Assembly: GCA_018818965.1 (NCBI GenBank)
Contig: JAHJQX010000036.1
Coordinates: forward strand, 1-50,372
Direction: 5' to 3'
Length of the DNA: 50,372 bases
From: Patescibacteria group bacterium
GTDB lineage: Bacteria; Patescibacteriota; JABMPQ01
A program made the translations under genes and the position numbers. The notes beneath the pieces are model-generated. The model saw only the letters and a program-made list of their open reading frames with translations, was not told where the DNA came from and did no database searches. This document shows, one piece after another, positions 36,981 to 44,732 of this stretch (within the stretch, counting starts at the first letter, position 1; the number at the start of each line of letters is the position of its first letter).

Positions 36981-38483
36981 ATGCAAATAAAATCCTTCAT
37001 TGAAAAAATTGAAAACGCTCCCACGACATTTTGGCAAATTCTAGTTGCTCTATTCTCAGTGTCAGCGTTACGTATCTTTGCCGAAACATTTTCTGATCTC
37101 GACAACCGTTGGCAAATACTGCCGCCTGACTCCTTCATTCACTATTGCCTGTGGTTTATCTTAACATTTCTCACCATCACGCTGGCCTTAGTTTTGATTA
37201 CTAAGCAGAAGATGGTATCCCTGTTAAAAGCACAAATCATGTTCTTCCCTGTCATCCTCCTCGCCCCTTTTATCGATCTAATCCTCAGTAGCGGGCAAGG
37301 AGCCGATATTGCCTATATCATGGGGCGAGAAGCCAAGGAGCTACTTTACATGTTTCTGACATTCTTCGGCTCGTTAGATAATTTTGAAATTTCGATTGGG
37401 ATGCGAATTGAGATAATCATAGCAGGTTTACTGGCCGGCTACTATGTTTACTTGAAGCGCAATAAAATATTGCCAGCTCTACTTGGATTTCTTTCTGTTT
37501 ATATAATCGCTTTCATCTATCTTGCTCTCCCTAATATTGTCTCTCTTGTTGTTAACATAGAATACTCTGACAAACTATATTCATTTGTGATTTTGATTCT
37601 CGCTCTAATCAGTTTATTGGTTTTGTTCTTTTTATACGACCAGTCGAAATTTGTCGCCTTCTGGCGTAATACTCGTCCCTACCGTATCGTCCATTACCAA
37701 CTGATGCTATGGGGAGGCTGGCTACTAGGTAAAACATTATTTAGCTATGAAATAGCTGGCTGGCAGATGATAGCGGCTGCCATAGCTCTGCTCCTGGCTT
37801 GGTTGGCTCAAGTGGGACTCAATGATCTCAGTGACACCAAAATCGACGCCATCTCCAATCAAGACCGACCATTGATCAAAAAAGTGATCAGTATCCCCGA
37901 GTATCAAACTGTAACTTTTGTATTAACTCTCTTGGCTCTATTATTCGCTTACACTGTCTCTTATCAATATTTGATCTTTGTGGCGATCTTTATGATTATT
38001 TATACTATCTACTCTCTACCACCCTTGCGTCTGAAGCGAGTACCGGTTCTATCAATTTTCCTAATCGCTGTGGCCGCCCTGGTCGTTTTTATGGCCGGTT
38101 TTTCTTTACCAGAGCACAAATATCTGGCTTCTTTGCCAACCTACATTATCGCGCTTATCCTGATAGCCTTTTCTTTGGCTGCTCACATGAAAGATGTCAA
38201 AGATATTGCTGGCGATCGAGCGGCCGGTATCAAAACCTTACCTGTTTTACTCGGCGAAGAGACAGGCAAAAAAATAGTGGGAGCTCTGGTAGCAATTTCA
38301 TATCTAGCCGTTACTTTAATTATCCCTCGTTTCTTTGGTGGGTTACTGTTGGCAGCCATCGCCGGGGGAATAATTAACTACTGGTTGATTAACAAAAAAG
38401 ACTACCAGGAGAAATTTGTGTTTGTTACTTACTTCGGGTTCCTGGCAATTTTGATTTATTATTTGGGAAAGATTTATTTGTAG
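36981..38483 (+). CDS. UbiA-family prenyltransferase with extra N-terminal membrane domain
   Basis: 500 residues, very hydrophobic. The C-terminal 290 residues are a UbiA-type intramembrane prenyltransferase: the first Asp-rich motif is NDLSDTKIDAISNQDRPL (about residue 277), the second KDVKDIAGDRAAGIKTLP (about 403). These bind the Mg-pyrophosphate of the prenyl donor. The first 210 residues hold about six additional membrane helices with no family signature that I recognise (LRIFAETFSDLDNRWQILPP, YIMGREAKELLYMFLTFFGS). UbiA enzymes usually have about 300 residues, so this is a fusion or an N-terminal extension. The aromatic or lipid acceptor is unknown; no quinone or isoprenoid gene lies nearby. 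The N-terminal MQIKSFIEKIEN start is the only good ATG. Confidence 0.85.
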   Translation: MQIKSFIEKIENAPTTFWQILVALFSVSALRIFAETFSDLDNRWQILPPDSFIHYCLWFILTFLTITLALVLITKQKMVSLLKAQIMFFPVILLAPFIDLILSSGQGADIAYIMGREAKELLYMFLTFFGSLDNFEISIGMRIEIIIAGLLAGYYVYLKRNKILPALLGFLSVYIIAFIYLALPNIVSLVVNIEYSDKLYSFVILILALISLLVLFFLYDQSKFVAFWRNTRPYRIVHYQLMLWGGWLLGKTLFSYEIAGWQMIAAAIALLLAWLAQVGLNDLSDTKIDAISNQDRPLIKKVISIPEYQTVTFVLTLLALLFAYTVSYQYLIFVAIFMIIYTIYSLPPLRLKRVPVLSIFLIAVAALVVFMAGFSLPEHKYLASLPTYIIALILIAFSLAAHMKDVKDIAGDRAAGIKTLPVLLGEETGKKIVGALVAISYLAVTLIIPRFFGGLLLAAIAGGIINYWLINKKDYQEKFVFVTYFGFLAILIYYLGKIYL

Positions 38484-38487
38484 CCAC

Positions 38488-38634
38488 ATAGCCTTTGGGA
38501 CATGCCTCGAAAGCACGTTGTATTTTCCCAGCGAGAAAATCCAACTTCGCGATCGGCTTCGCTCCTCCGACATACGTCGGAGACCATGCCCGCTCAGCCG
38601 ATCGAGATCTTTCTCGGTATATCCCAAAGGCTAT
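38488..38634. repeat. Nested inverted-repeat element between convergent genes
   Basis: Four nested stems share one centre. Outer stem: 38488-38500 (atagcctttggga) with 38622-38634, 13 bp perfect. Next: cgagaaaatc (38532-38541) with gatctttctcg (38606-38616), 10 bp with one bulge. Next: cgatcggct (38550-38558) with agccgatcg (38596-38604). Inner hairpin: ctccgac (38565-38571) with gtcggag (38576-38582). It begins 4 bases after the prenyltransferase stop and overlaps the pcrA stop. It has no T-run, so it is not an ordinary terminator. A folded RNA, a palindromic mobile remnant or a DNA cruciform are all possible. Confidence 0.75.
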
Positions 38635-40811
38635 TTATCTTCTATCTTTTGCAACTGCGCATACTCCTTAATAAGTGCCTTGATGCCAGAACGAGTGAAA
38701 GCGATTTTGAGAACATTATCTTCAATCTCTTTTACTGTCCCTAATCCAAATTGGGGATGAACAACTTTGTCACCAACCACCAACTCGATATCATCATCCT
38801 CACTGACATATTGAGCTTCATCTGCGTCAGTCGTAATAGATGGGCTACTGCTATAAACAGAAGGTTCCGCGGTCTTACTGTTAACATAATCTAACAAATA
38901 CGCTGGAATATCTTCCAGAAAACGCGAGCTAGGATTGGATTGGATATTACCAAATATTGACCGCGACTGCGCGTAAGTTAAATACAGCTTTTCCTGAGCC
39001 CGTGTCATCCCCACATAACATAGACGACGCTCTTCCTCTAGCTCAGCTGGCTCGAGCAAGCTCCGTGAGTGGGGAAATATATTTTCCTCCATTCCGACCA
39101 TAAACACCGCTGGATATTCCAAACCTTTGGCGGAATGAACTGTCATCATGGTTACCGCTTCCGCCTGTTCATCAATCTCATCGGTATCAGCCAGCAGTGA
39201 TATCTCTTCCAAAAATGAACTCAGCCTTTCTTCATTTACCACATCGGCAAAATTATTGGCCACACTCTTCAGCTCCTGGATATTATCCCAACGCGCCTCG
39301 CCTTCAATTGTGCCATCGAGAATAAAGTCCTTATAGCCAGTCTTCTCCACTATACAATCTATCAATTCAGCCAGCGATAATTTACTCGCTCGTTCCTGAG
39401 CATTTTTCATGACCCGATAAAAATCAGCTAGCTTTTTATTACCCCGCTCATCAGCTAACATTTTTACAGCACCCAGACCATCGCCCCCATTTTGCTGGGT
39501 CAAAACATCAAGATGCTGCAAAGTCACCTTGCCGGCTCCCCGCGCTGGTACGTTAATAATACGTTGCAAACTAATAGAATCATGCGGGTTATGCAACACT
39601 TTTAAATGCGCTAGAATATCCTTGACCTCTCGCCTTTCATAAAATCTCACGCCACCAATAATCTTATAGGGAATGTTGCGCCGAATAAAAACTTCTTCTA
39701 GGGCTCGCGACTGCGCGTTGGTGCGATAGAGAATTACAAAGTCATTGTAAGTGCGGTCCGGACCATTTACCGCCTCCTCTATTTCACCAACGACAAAACT
39801 ACCTTCATCTCGCTCATCCTGAGCTTCGTAGACTACAGCTTTATCGCCAGCCGGCTTTTTAGTCCAGAGTTTTTTATCTTTTTGCTGATAATTTTTGGTA
39901 ATCACTTCGTGAGCCACATCGAGAATATTCTGTGTTGAGCGATAATTTCTTTCCAGCTTGATTACCTGTGTCCCGGGGTAATCTTTCTCGAAATCTAAAA
40001 TATTTCGTACATTCGCCCCCCGCCACCCATAAATCGATTGCCAATCATCACCCACGACAAAAATATTTTTATGTTTTTGTGATAATAAATTCAGTAAAGT
40101 GTACTGCGCCTGATTGGTATCTTGATACTCATCAACTAAAACATGCTGAAAGCAACGCTGGTATTTATCCAAAATGGCTTTATTCTGCTCAAAAAGCTTT
40201 ACTGTCGTCATGATTAGATCATCGAAATCTTGCGCTTGATTTTCTTGTAAAAGCTGCTGATACGCTTGATAAATTTTGACTGCTAGGTGTTGAATGTCTG
40301 TCTCAGCGTGCTTCTCATACTCAATCGGCGTCATCAATTCATTTTTGGCTGACGAAATTAACGTCTTGACCAGACGAGGATTAACTTGGCTAGCGGGAAT
40401 TGACAATCTATCCATCACGACCTTAATCGCCTTCAGGCTGTCATCACTATCATAGATTACAAAATCAGATTTATACCCCATAGCCTCAATCTCTTGCCGC
40501 AGCAGGCGAGCACAGATAGAATGAAAAGTGCCCAAGGTTGGCGTCGAGCCAAACATCGCCCGGCTCATTGCCCGGCTGCTAGGCATTAATTGCTGAACTC
40601 TCTCTTTCATCTCACCAGCTGCCTTATTAGTGAATGTTACTCCTAAGATCAAGCCCGGATTTGCTCCCTGAGAGATAAGATAGGCAATCCGATGGGTTAG
40701 CACCCTGGTCTTGCCCGATCCCGCTCCAGCTAATACTAAAACCGGACCCTCTTTTATCTGGGCGGCTGCTTGTTGTTGTTCGTTGAGTGCTTGGAGAATT
40801 TTGTCTGGCAT
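38631..40811 (-). CDS. pcrA: ATP-dependent DNA helicase PcrA/UvrD
   Basis: A superfamily 1A 3'-5' helicase acting in excision repair and replication restart, 726 residues. Motifs in order: Q motif LNEQQQAAAQIKEGP, Walker A LAGAGSGKTRVLTHR, Walker B VDEYQDTNQAQY, motif III GDDWQSIYGWRG, motif IV RNYRSTQNI, motif V MTVHSAKGLEYPAVFM and motif VI YVGMTRAQEKLYLT. The C-terminal Tudor-like domain is present (VGDKVVHPQFGLGTVKEIED), as needed for RNA polymerase or UvrB contacts. Length and motif spacing are normal. It is convergent with the prenyltransferase gene, and its last codons lie in the nested palindrome. With uvrA in the same window, a role in excision repair is likely. Confidence 0.97.
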   Translation of the reverse strand: MPDKILQALNEQQQAAAQIKEGPVLVLAGAGSGKTRVLTHRIAYLISQGANPGLILGVTFTNKAAGEMKERVQQLMPSSRAMSRAMFGSTPTLGTFHSICARLLRQEIEAMGYKSDFVIYDSDDSLKAIKVVMDRLSIPASQVNPRLVKTLISSAKNELMTPIEYEKHAETDIQHLAVKIYQAYQQLLQENQAQDFDDLIMTTVKLFEQNKAILDKYQRCFQHVLVDEYQDTNQAQYTLLNLLSQKHKNIFVVGDDWQSIYGWRGANVRNILDFEKDYPGTQVIKLERNYRSTQNILDVAHEVITKNYQQKDKKLWTKKPAGDKAVVYEAQDERDEGSFVVGEIEEAVNGPDRTYNDFVILYRTNAQSRALEEVFIRRNIPYKIIGGVRFYERREVKDILAHLKVLHNPHDSISLQRIINVPARGAGKVTLQHLDVLTQQNGGDGLGAVKMLADERGNKKLADFYRVMKNAQERASKLSLAELIDCIVEKTGYKDFILDGTIEGEARWDNIQELKSVANNFADVVNEERLSSFLEEISLLADTDEIDEQAEAVTMMTVHSAKGLEYPAVFMVGMEENIFPHSRSLLEPAELEEERRLCYVGMTRAQEKLYLTYAQSRSIFGNIQSNPSSRFLEDIPAYLLDYVNSKTAEPSVYSSSPSITTDADEAQYVSEDDDIELVVGDKVVHPQFGLGTVKEIEDNVLKIAFTRSGIKALIKEYAQLQKIEDK

Positions 40812-40863
40812 ATATACGATTAGGTAATAATTAGTATAAGCTTTTACTGTTACTTTTAAAATA

Positions 40864-40918
40864 TCTTTTGCTATTTTAGACGTATATCCCCTTTAATAAG
40901 CCTGAAATAGCAAAAAGA
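40864..40918. repeat. Inverted repeat in the pcrA / LysM-CHAP intergenic region
   Basis: ttttgctattt (40866-40876) and aaatagcaaaa (40905-40915) are perfect 11-bp arms that extend to about 16 bp with one bulge and one wobble. The gene-free stretch 40812-41169 also holds a second palindrome, a promoter and a structured leader, listed separately. For pcrA, a TATACT box lies at 40833-40838 on the minus strand, without a clear -35. Confidence 0.65.
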
Positions 40919-40983
40919 TCACTATACACAGCCTTTCCCGAGGTAATTAAGGTTAAATCCACTTTTACCCCTTTTTAAGCCTA

Positions 40984-41007
40984 AATAACAAAATACAATT
41001 TGTTATT
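40984..41007. promoter_or_regulatory. Palindrome overlapping the -35 box of the LysM-CHAP gene (operator candidate)
   Basis: aataacaaa (40984-40992) and tttgttatt (40999-41007) are a perfect 9-bp inverted repeat whose right arm overlaps the TTGACA. The preceding bases (40968-40996) are an imperfect direct repeat of 40888-40917: both carry cccctttN(0-2)taagcctRaataRcaaaa. Confidence 0.5.
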
Positions 41008-41033
41008 GACAAACACAACCAGGAGAGTAGTAT
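41006..41033 (+). promoter_or_regulatory. Promoter of the LysM-CHAP hydrolase gene
   Basis: A perfect TTGACA (41006-41011), a 16-base spacer and TAGTAT (41028-41033). Transcription would start near 41040, giving a leader of about 130 bases. Confidence 0.65.
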
Positions 41034-41037
41034 AGCA

Positions 41038-41158
41038 GGTGACCAGATGGTAATATCTGGTTTTAAAAATTAAAGAAGGTTCAATTAATTAAAAAGTTTT
41101 AACTGGATAGTGGATGACAATCTGTTAACAGTGGAAACGGTCACCAGTTAAAAGAAGG
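41038..41158 (+). promoter_or_regulatory. Structured 5' leader with mutually exclusive helices
   Basis: Three helices cannot all form together. (1) accagat (41042-41048) with atctggt (41055-41061), followed by tttt. (2) ggtgacc (41038-41044) with ggtcacc (41139-41145). (3) ttttaactgg (41097-41106) with ccagttaaaa (41144-41153), ending at the aagaagg Shine-Dalgarno site (41152-41158). The sequence aaagaaggtt occurs twice (41072-41081, 41151-41160). The layout is that of an RNA switch on translation, but I do not recognise a known riboswitch class. Confidence 0.5.
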
Positions 41159-41169
41159 TTACTAATTCT

Positions 41170-42441
41170 ATTAGTACCAAAAAACTCCTGACTCTTCTAA
41201 AAGCCCGACAAAATGGGCAGAGTCAAACCGAATCTTCAAACAAAATTGATAAATACAAATTTCTCGTCTCTAAGGTAACTAGCAAAGTAAAGGAAATCGT
41301 AACCGACCGCAGTAAACATATTGTTTCTGTCGGTGTTTTAGTGGTGACCATAGCCTTTGCTGGCTTTAACGTCTATGCTCAAGGAAACGAGCAACCGGGC
41401 AACAACGACAAAAGTATCCTGCTAGGATTTTTAGAGGGGCAAGAGGAAGATAATTACGAAATCGTTACCAATAATCTTGACCGGAAAAAGAACCGTCAAG
41501 AAAACGATCGTTTCTCGATTGTCTCAATTGCCAGCGCCACTGCCAATTCGCCTGCTTCTTTGACCACCGCCACAACTGGCAGTAATTTAGCTGCTAAAGA
41601 ACAAAAACAAGAAATGGCGGCCGTGGGTGGTAACACTCTGGTTAAAAATAGCCCAACAGATACCACTATTTCCTACAAACCACGGACTGATATCACTACC
41701 TATACTGTGAGGGAAGGTGATACTATCCACTCGATTGCTAACAAGTTTGGCGTGGACGCAGCTACTATTCTTACAGAGAGTGAAAAATACGCTGATGATA
41801 TTATTAAACCAGGAGATAAACTTACTATCTTACCTGTTTCTGGTACCACCGAAAGAGTTGATAAAGGCGAAACTTTAGCCGGTATTGCTAAGAAACACGG
41901 AGCTGATATGGAAGGGATTATGGCTTTCAACGAGTTGGTTAATGACACTGATATCGAGGTAGGCCAAATCCTGGTTGTTCCCGACGGTGAACGTAAGATT
42001 GAAAATAGACCACAACCAGAAGTTGATACTTCTACTCGTTATGCTTACAATTCTACTAGTACTTCTAGTAATCGAACGTCATCAGTAGTACAGAGAGACC
42101 AAACTACACCCGTTGTTAGCAAAGGGCCCAGCGCCGGTAATCGTTTCTCTTGGGGATGGTGTACTTGGTACGCAGCCCAAAGACGAGGAGATGTTACTTG
42201 GCGAGGCAACGCCGGCCAATGGCTAAACAATGCCCGCGCTCAAGGTAGAGCGACCGGTCGTACTCCGGCCAAAGGAGCGATCATAGTAACCTCAGAGAGT
42301 TGGTGGGGACATGTTGGTATTGTCGAAAATGTACAAGGTGATAAAGTGACTATCTCGGAGATGAATTATAAAGGATTCGGTATAACTAGTACCAGGACCG
42401 TGTCTAACCGGAGTGGAGTGATTAAGGGTTATATTTATTAA
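41170..42441 (+). CDS. Secreted LysM-LysM-CHAP peptidoglycan hydrolase (probable ATT start)
   Basis: A secreted wall hydrolase. Two LysM modules (YTVREGDTIHSIANKFGVDA; VDKGETLAGIAKKHGADMEG) bind glycan. The C-terminal CHAP domain contains the catalytic Cys in FSWGWCTWYAAQRRGD and the His in SWWGHVGIVENV, followed by ISEMNYKG. CHAP enzymes are amidases or endopeptidases on peptidoglycan. The first ATG/GTG/TTG codon in frame is a GTG at 41341, which would cut the hydrophobic signal helix in half. The frame is open from 41152 and encodes a natural N-terminus, (M)STKKLLTLLKARQ ... HIVSVGVLVVTIAFAGFNVYA, if the ATT at 41170 is used. An AGAAGG Shine-Dalgarno site lies 11 bases in front of it. I therefore chose 41170; the conservative alternative is 41341. 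Gene identity is firm, the start less so. Confidence 0.8.
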   Translation: MSTKKLLTLLKARQNGQSQTESSNKIDKYKFLVSKVTSKVKEIVTDRSKHIVSVGVLVVTIAFAGFNVYAQGNEQPGNNDKSILLGFLEGQEEDNYEIVTNNLDRKKNRQENDRFSIVSIASATANSPASLTTATTGSNLAAKEQKQEMAAVGGNTLVKNSPTDTTISYKPRTDITTYTVREGDTIHSIANKFGVDAATILTESEKYADDIIKPGDKLTILPVSGTTERVDKGETLAGIAKKHGADMEGIMAFNELVNDTDIEVGQILVVPDGERKIENRPQPEVDTSTRYAYNSTSTSSNRTSSVVQRDQTTPVVSKGPSAGNRFSWGWCTWYAAQRRGDVTWRGNAGQWLNNARAQGRATGRTPAKGAIIVTSESWWGHVGIVENVQGDKVTISEMNYKGFGITSTRTVSNRSGVIKGYIY

Positions 42442-42470
42442 CAGAGTGCGTACCTTTTAATTTTATACGA

Positions 42471-42500
42471 AAAACCGTCCGAGCAATCGGACGGTTTTTT
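42471..42500 (+). terminator. Rho-independent terminator of the LysM-CHAP gene
   Basis: A perfect 11-bp stem pairs aaaccgtccga (42472-42482) with tcggacggttt (42487-42497) around gcaa, followed by T residues to 42500. Confidence 0.9.
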
Positions 42501-42552
42501 GGTTAGAGTGGAAAATTAGGAACAGGTTTAACTAATTATCCGGGCTAGTAAT

Positions 42553-42708
42553 TTATTTTAATATATCCGGATTACCTTCCAGAGATTTTAATAACTCACC
42601 TGTCGTCAAGCCAACTTTCTCTGCAATACGCGACAATAAGAGATTTTCTCTCAGCGCTTCTTCTGTCTCTTCCGCGAATATTTGATTCAGGCCAATATCT
42701 TTAAACAT
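42553..42708 (-). CDS. Small helical protein, HTH-like, downstream of comM
   Basis: A 51-residue frame from ATG 42706-42708 to TAA 42553-42555, 8 bases after the comM stop and in the same orientation. The sequence starts MFKDIGLNQIFAEETEEALR and has a helix-turn-helix-like segment (LSRIAEKVGLTTGELLKSLE). It reads as a real protein: acidic first helix, regular hydrophobic spacing. It resembles the short UPF0175-type HTH proteins, but that is only an impression. No Shine-Dalgarno site is visible, so translation may be coupled to comM. Confidence 0.5.
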   Translation of the reverse strand: MFKDIGLNQIFAEETEEALRENLLLSRIAEKVGLTTGELLKSLEGNPDILK

Positions 42709-42716
42709 CTTTACTA

Positions 42717-44246
42717 CTAGCCATTCTGCGCTCCACTCCGCCCCCGATACTGGAGTGCCTCAGCAATATGAGTCGCCTGAATCCTATCAGCCTCAGCCAA
42801 ATCAGCAATCGTCCGCGCCAACTTTAATACCCGAAAATATCCGCGCGCTGAGAGCTTTATCTTCTCGACAGCTGATTTTAACAATGCTTGCGACTCACTA
42901 TCAACAACGCAATATTTCTTTATCTCCACGCTCCCCATTTCCGAGTTAGTAACCTGGCTACTACAATATCTCCTCTCTTGAATGACTCGCGCTGCTTGCA
43001 CTCGTCGCTGTACATCCGCCGATGATTCTTGCGCACGCTCCCCCGTCAATTTCTCATAACTTACTCGCGGTACTTCTACGCGTAGATCTATCCGGTCAAG
43101 TAGTGGTCCGGAAATCCGCTTCTGGTAACGAACAAGCTCGGCCGGTGAACAGCTACATTCTTCGTCTGCGCTCTGATTAAAGCCGCAAGGACAAGGGTTC
43201 ATTGAGGCCACCAGCATAAATTTAGCTGGGAAAGACAAAGTCTGCTGAGCGCGAGAAATTTGAACAACGGCGTCCTCTAGTGGTTGGCGTAAATTCTCCA
43301 ATACTTGCCGACCAAATTCCGGCAGCTCATCGAGAAATAACACTCCCCGGTGAGCCAAGCTGATCTCTCCCGGTCGCGGCCAAGCGCCACCACCGACCAG
43401 CGACGCCCCGCTGGCTGTATGATGCGGCGAGCGAAAAGGACGACTAGTGATTATCGGCTCGCCAGCTGGCAACCTACCGGCGATGCTATAAATCTTGGTA
43501 GTTTCCAAAACCTCCTCAGTCGTCATCTGCGGAAGGATAGAAGGCAAAGCTCGAGCCAACAATGTCTTGCCAGAACCGGGCGGACCATGCAAAAGAAGAT
43601 TGTGCATTCCGGCCGCCGCAATCTCGAGCGCTCGCTTGGCGTGTTCCTGCCCTTTGACCTGAGCCCAATCGGGTTGTTTACTATTTTCAAATTTTTTCGC
43701 TCGTCCGACTTCACCAGAGCGAAATGGTTTTATTTCACCATACCCTCGCAAATGTTCAACCAGCTGACCAAGTGACTGCACTGGTATTATTTGAACGTCA
43801 GGCACCAGGCTAGCTTCCCGAGCATCAGCCTGAGGAATATATATTGTCATCTGCCCTAGCTCTCTGGCCAGAGAAGCGACTGACAAAATACCATTTACGT
43901 GACGTAGACTGCCATCGAGAGCCAGCTCACCAATAAAAATCTTGTCCGCTCCATCAAAATCCAGCTCACCGGCCGCCTGCAGAATACCGAGCGCGATCGG
44001 CAGATCATAGGCCGAGCCTTCCTTGCGCAGGCTGGCAGGCGCTAAATTAACTGTCACTCGCGTAGTGGGAAATGAAAGCTCGCTATTTTTGATAGCTGAA
44101 CGTACTCGATCCCGTGCCTCCTGGACAGCTACGTCGGGCAAACCAACGATCGAGACATGCGGCAAACCCCGCGCGACATCTACCTCCACTTTTACTAACT
44201 CACAATCAAGACCAATAATGGCCACACTGGTGACATTGGCTGTCAT
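42717..44246 (-). CDS. comM: YifB/ComM-family Mg chelatase-like AAA ATPase
   Basis: 509 residues. An N-terminal Lon-protease-like domain (DVARGLPHVSIVGLPDVAVQ, NLAPASLRKEGSAYDLPIAL) precedes an AAA+ core with Walker A LHGPPGSGKTLLARAL (about residue 210), Walker B GVLFLDELPEF, and the MNPCPCGF cysteine motif. ComM promotes branch migration of incoming single-stranded DNA during natural transformation. A strong AGGAGGG Shine-Dalgarno site lies 6 bases before the ATG. It is third in the lgt-lspA-comM unit, 21 bases after lspA. Together with RadA it suggests DNA taken up from outside is integrated. Confidence 0.93.
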   Translation of the reverse strand: MTANVTSVAIIGLDCELVKVEVDVARGLPHVSIVGLPDVAVQEARDRVRSAIKNSELSFPTTRVTVNLAPASLRKEGSAYDLPIALGILQAAGELDFDGADKIFIGELALDGSLRHVNGILSVASLARELGQMTIYIPQADAREASLVPDVQIIPVQSLGQLVEHLRGYGEIKPFRSGEVGRAKKFENSKQPDWAQVKGQEHAKRALEIAAAGMHNLLLHGPPGSGKTLLARALPSILPQMTTEEVLETTKIYSIAGRLPAGEPIITSRPFRSPHHTASGASLVGGGAWPRPGEISLAHRGVLFLDELPEFGRQVLENLRQPLEDAVVQISRAQQTLSFPAKFMLVASMNPCPCGFNQSADEECSCSPAELVRYQKRISGPLLDRIDLRVEVPRVSYEKLTGERAQESSADVQRRVQAARVIQERRYCSSQVTNSEMGSVEIKKYCVVDSESQALLKSAVEKIKLSARGYFRVLKLARTIADLAEADRIQATHIAEALQYRGRSGAQNG

Positions 44247-44267
44247 AGATCTCCCTCCTTATTAAAT

Positions 44268-44732
44268 TTAAATTAAAGTCTTGGACTTTTCCAGCTCTCG
44301 CCACAACAATATCACCACGCCGGCGACAATTGTCATGTCAGCGACATTAAAAGTTGAACCAAAGGAAAAATGAATATAATCTACCACGTAGCCCCAATAT
44401 AACCGATCAAACAAATTGCTGGCTGCTCCCATCAACACCATCCAACAAGCCAACCAAATCCACGACTGACCTTGTCGCAACTGCCGCCCATAACGCCAGA
44501 CAATTAATATCAAAGAGGCTGCAATCAAAGGATAAATTAGATAAAGTGGTAAAGGAATGCCAAAGGCAATTCCGCGATTCTGATAGAATCCAATGTCGAG
44601 AAAATTCGGCCAAATAAAAAACCCTCCCTGCTTGGCTAACATAAATTTTATTCCCTGATCCAAAAAGATTAGAGCCAAAATACCTAAAACTGACAACACC
44701 AACTTACTTGCCGATCTGCCAACAGCTGCCAT
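44268..44732 (-). CDS. lspA: Signal peptidase II (LspA)
   Basis: The aspartic protease that removes lipoprotein signal peptides after diacylglyceryl transfer. 154 residues with four membrane segments and the family motifs FLDQGIKFML, QNRGIAFGIP, catalytic NLFDRLYWGYVVDYI and catalytic FNVADMTIVAG. Its ATG directly follows the TAG of the lgt-traR gene, so translation is coupled. It completes the lipoprotein pathway with Lgt next door; candidate substrates are at 10718-11236 and 25843-26562. Confidence 0.96.
   Translation of the reverse strand: MAAVGRSASKLVLSVLGILALIFLDQGIKFMLAKQGGFFIWPNFLDIGFYQNRGIAFGIPLPLYLIYPLIAASLILIVWRYGRQLRQGQSWIWLACWMVLMGAASNLFDRLYWGYVVDYIHFSFGSTFNVADMTIVAGVVILLWRELEKSKTLI

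Noticed and set aside
41038-41158. ydaO (c-di-AMP) riboswitch before the LysM-CHAP gene
   Set aside because: The target gene type fits, but the conserved ydaO core sequences are not visible; reported only as an unclassified leader.
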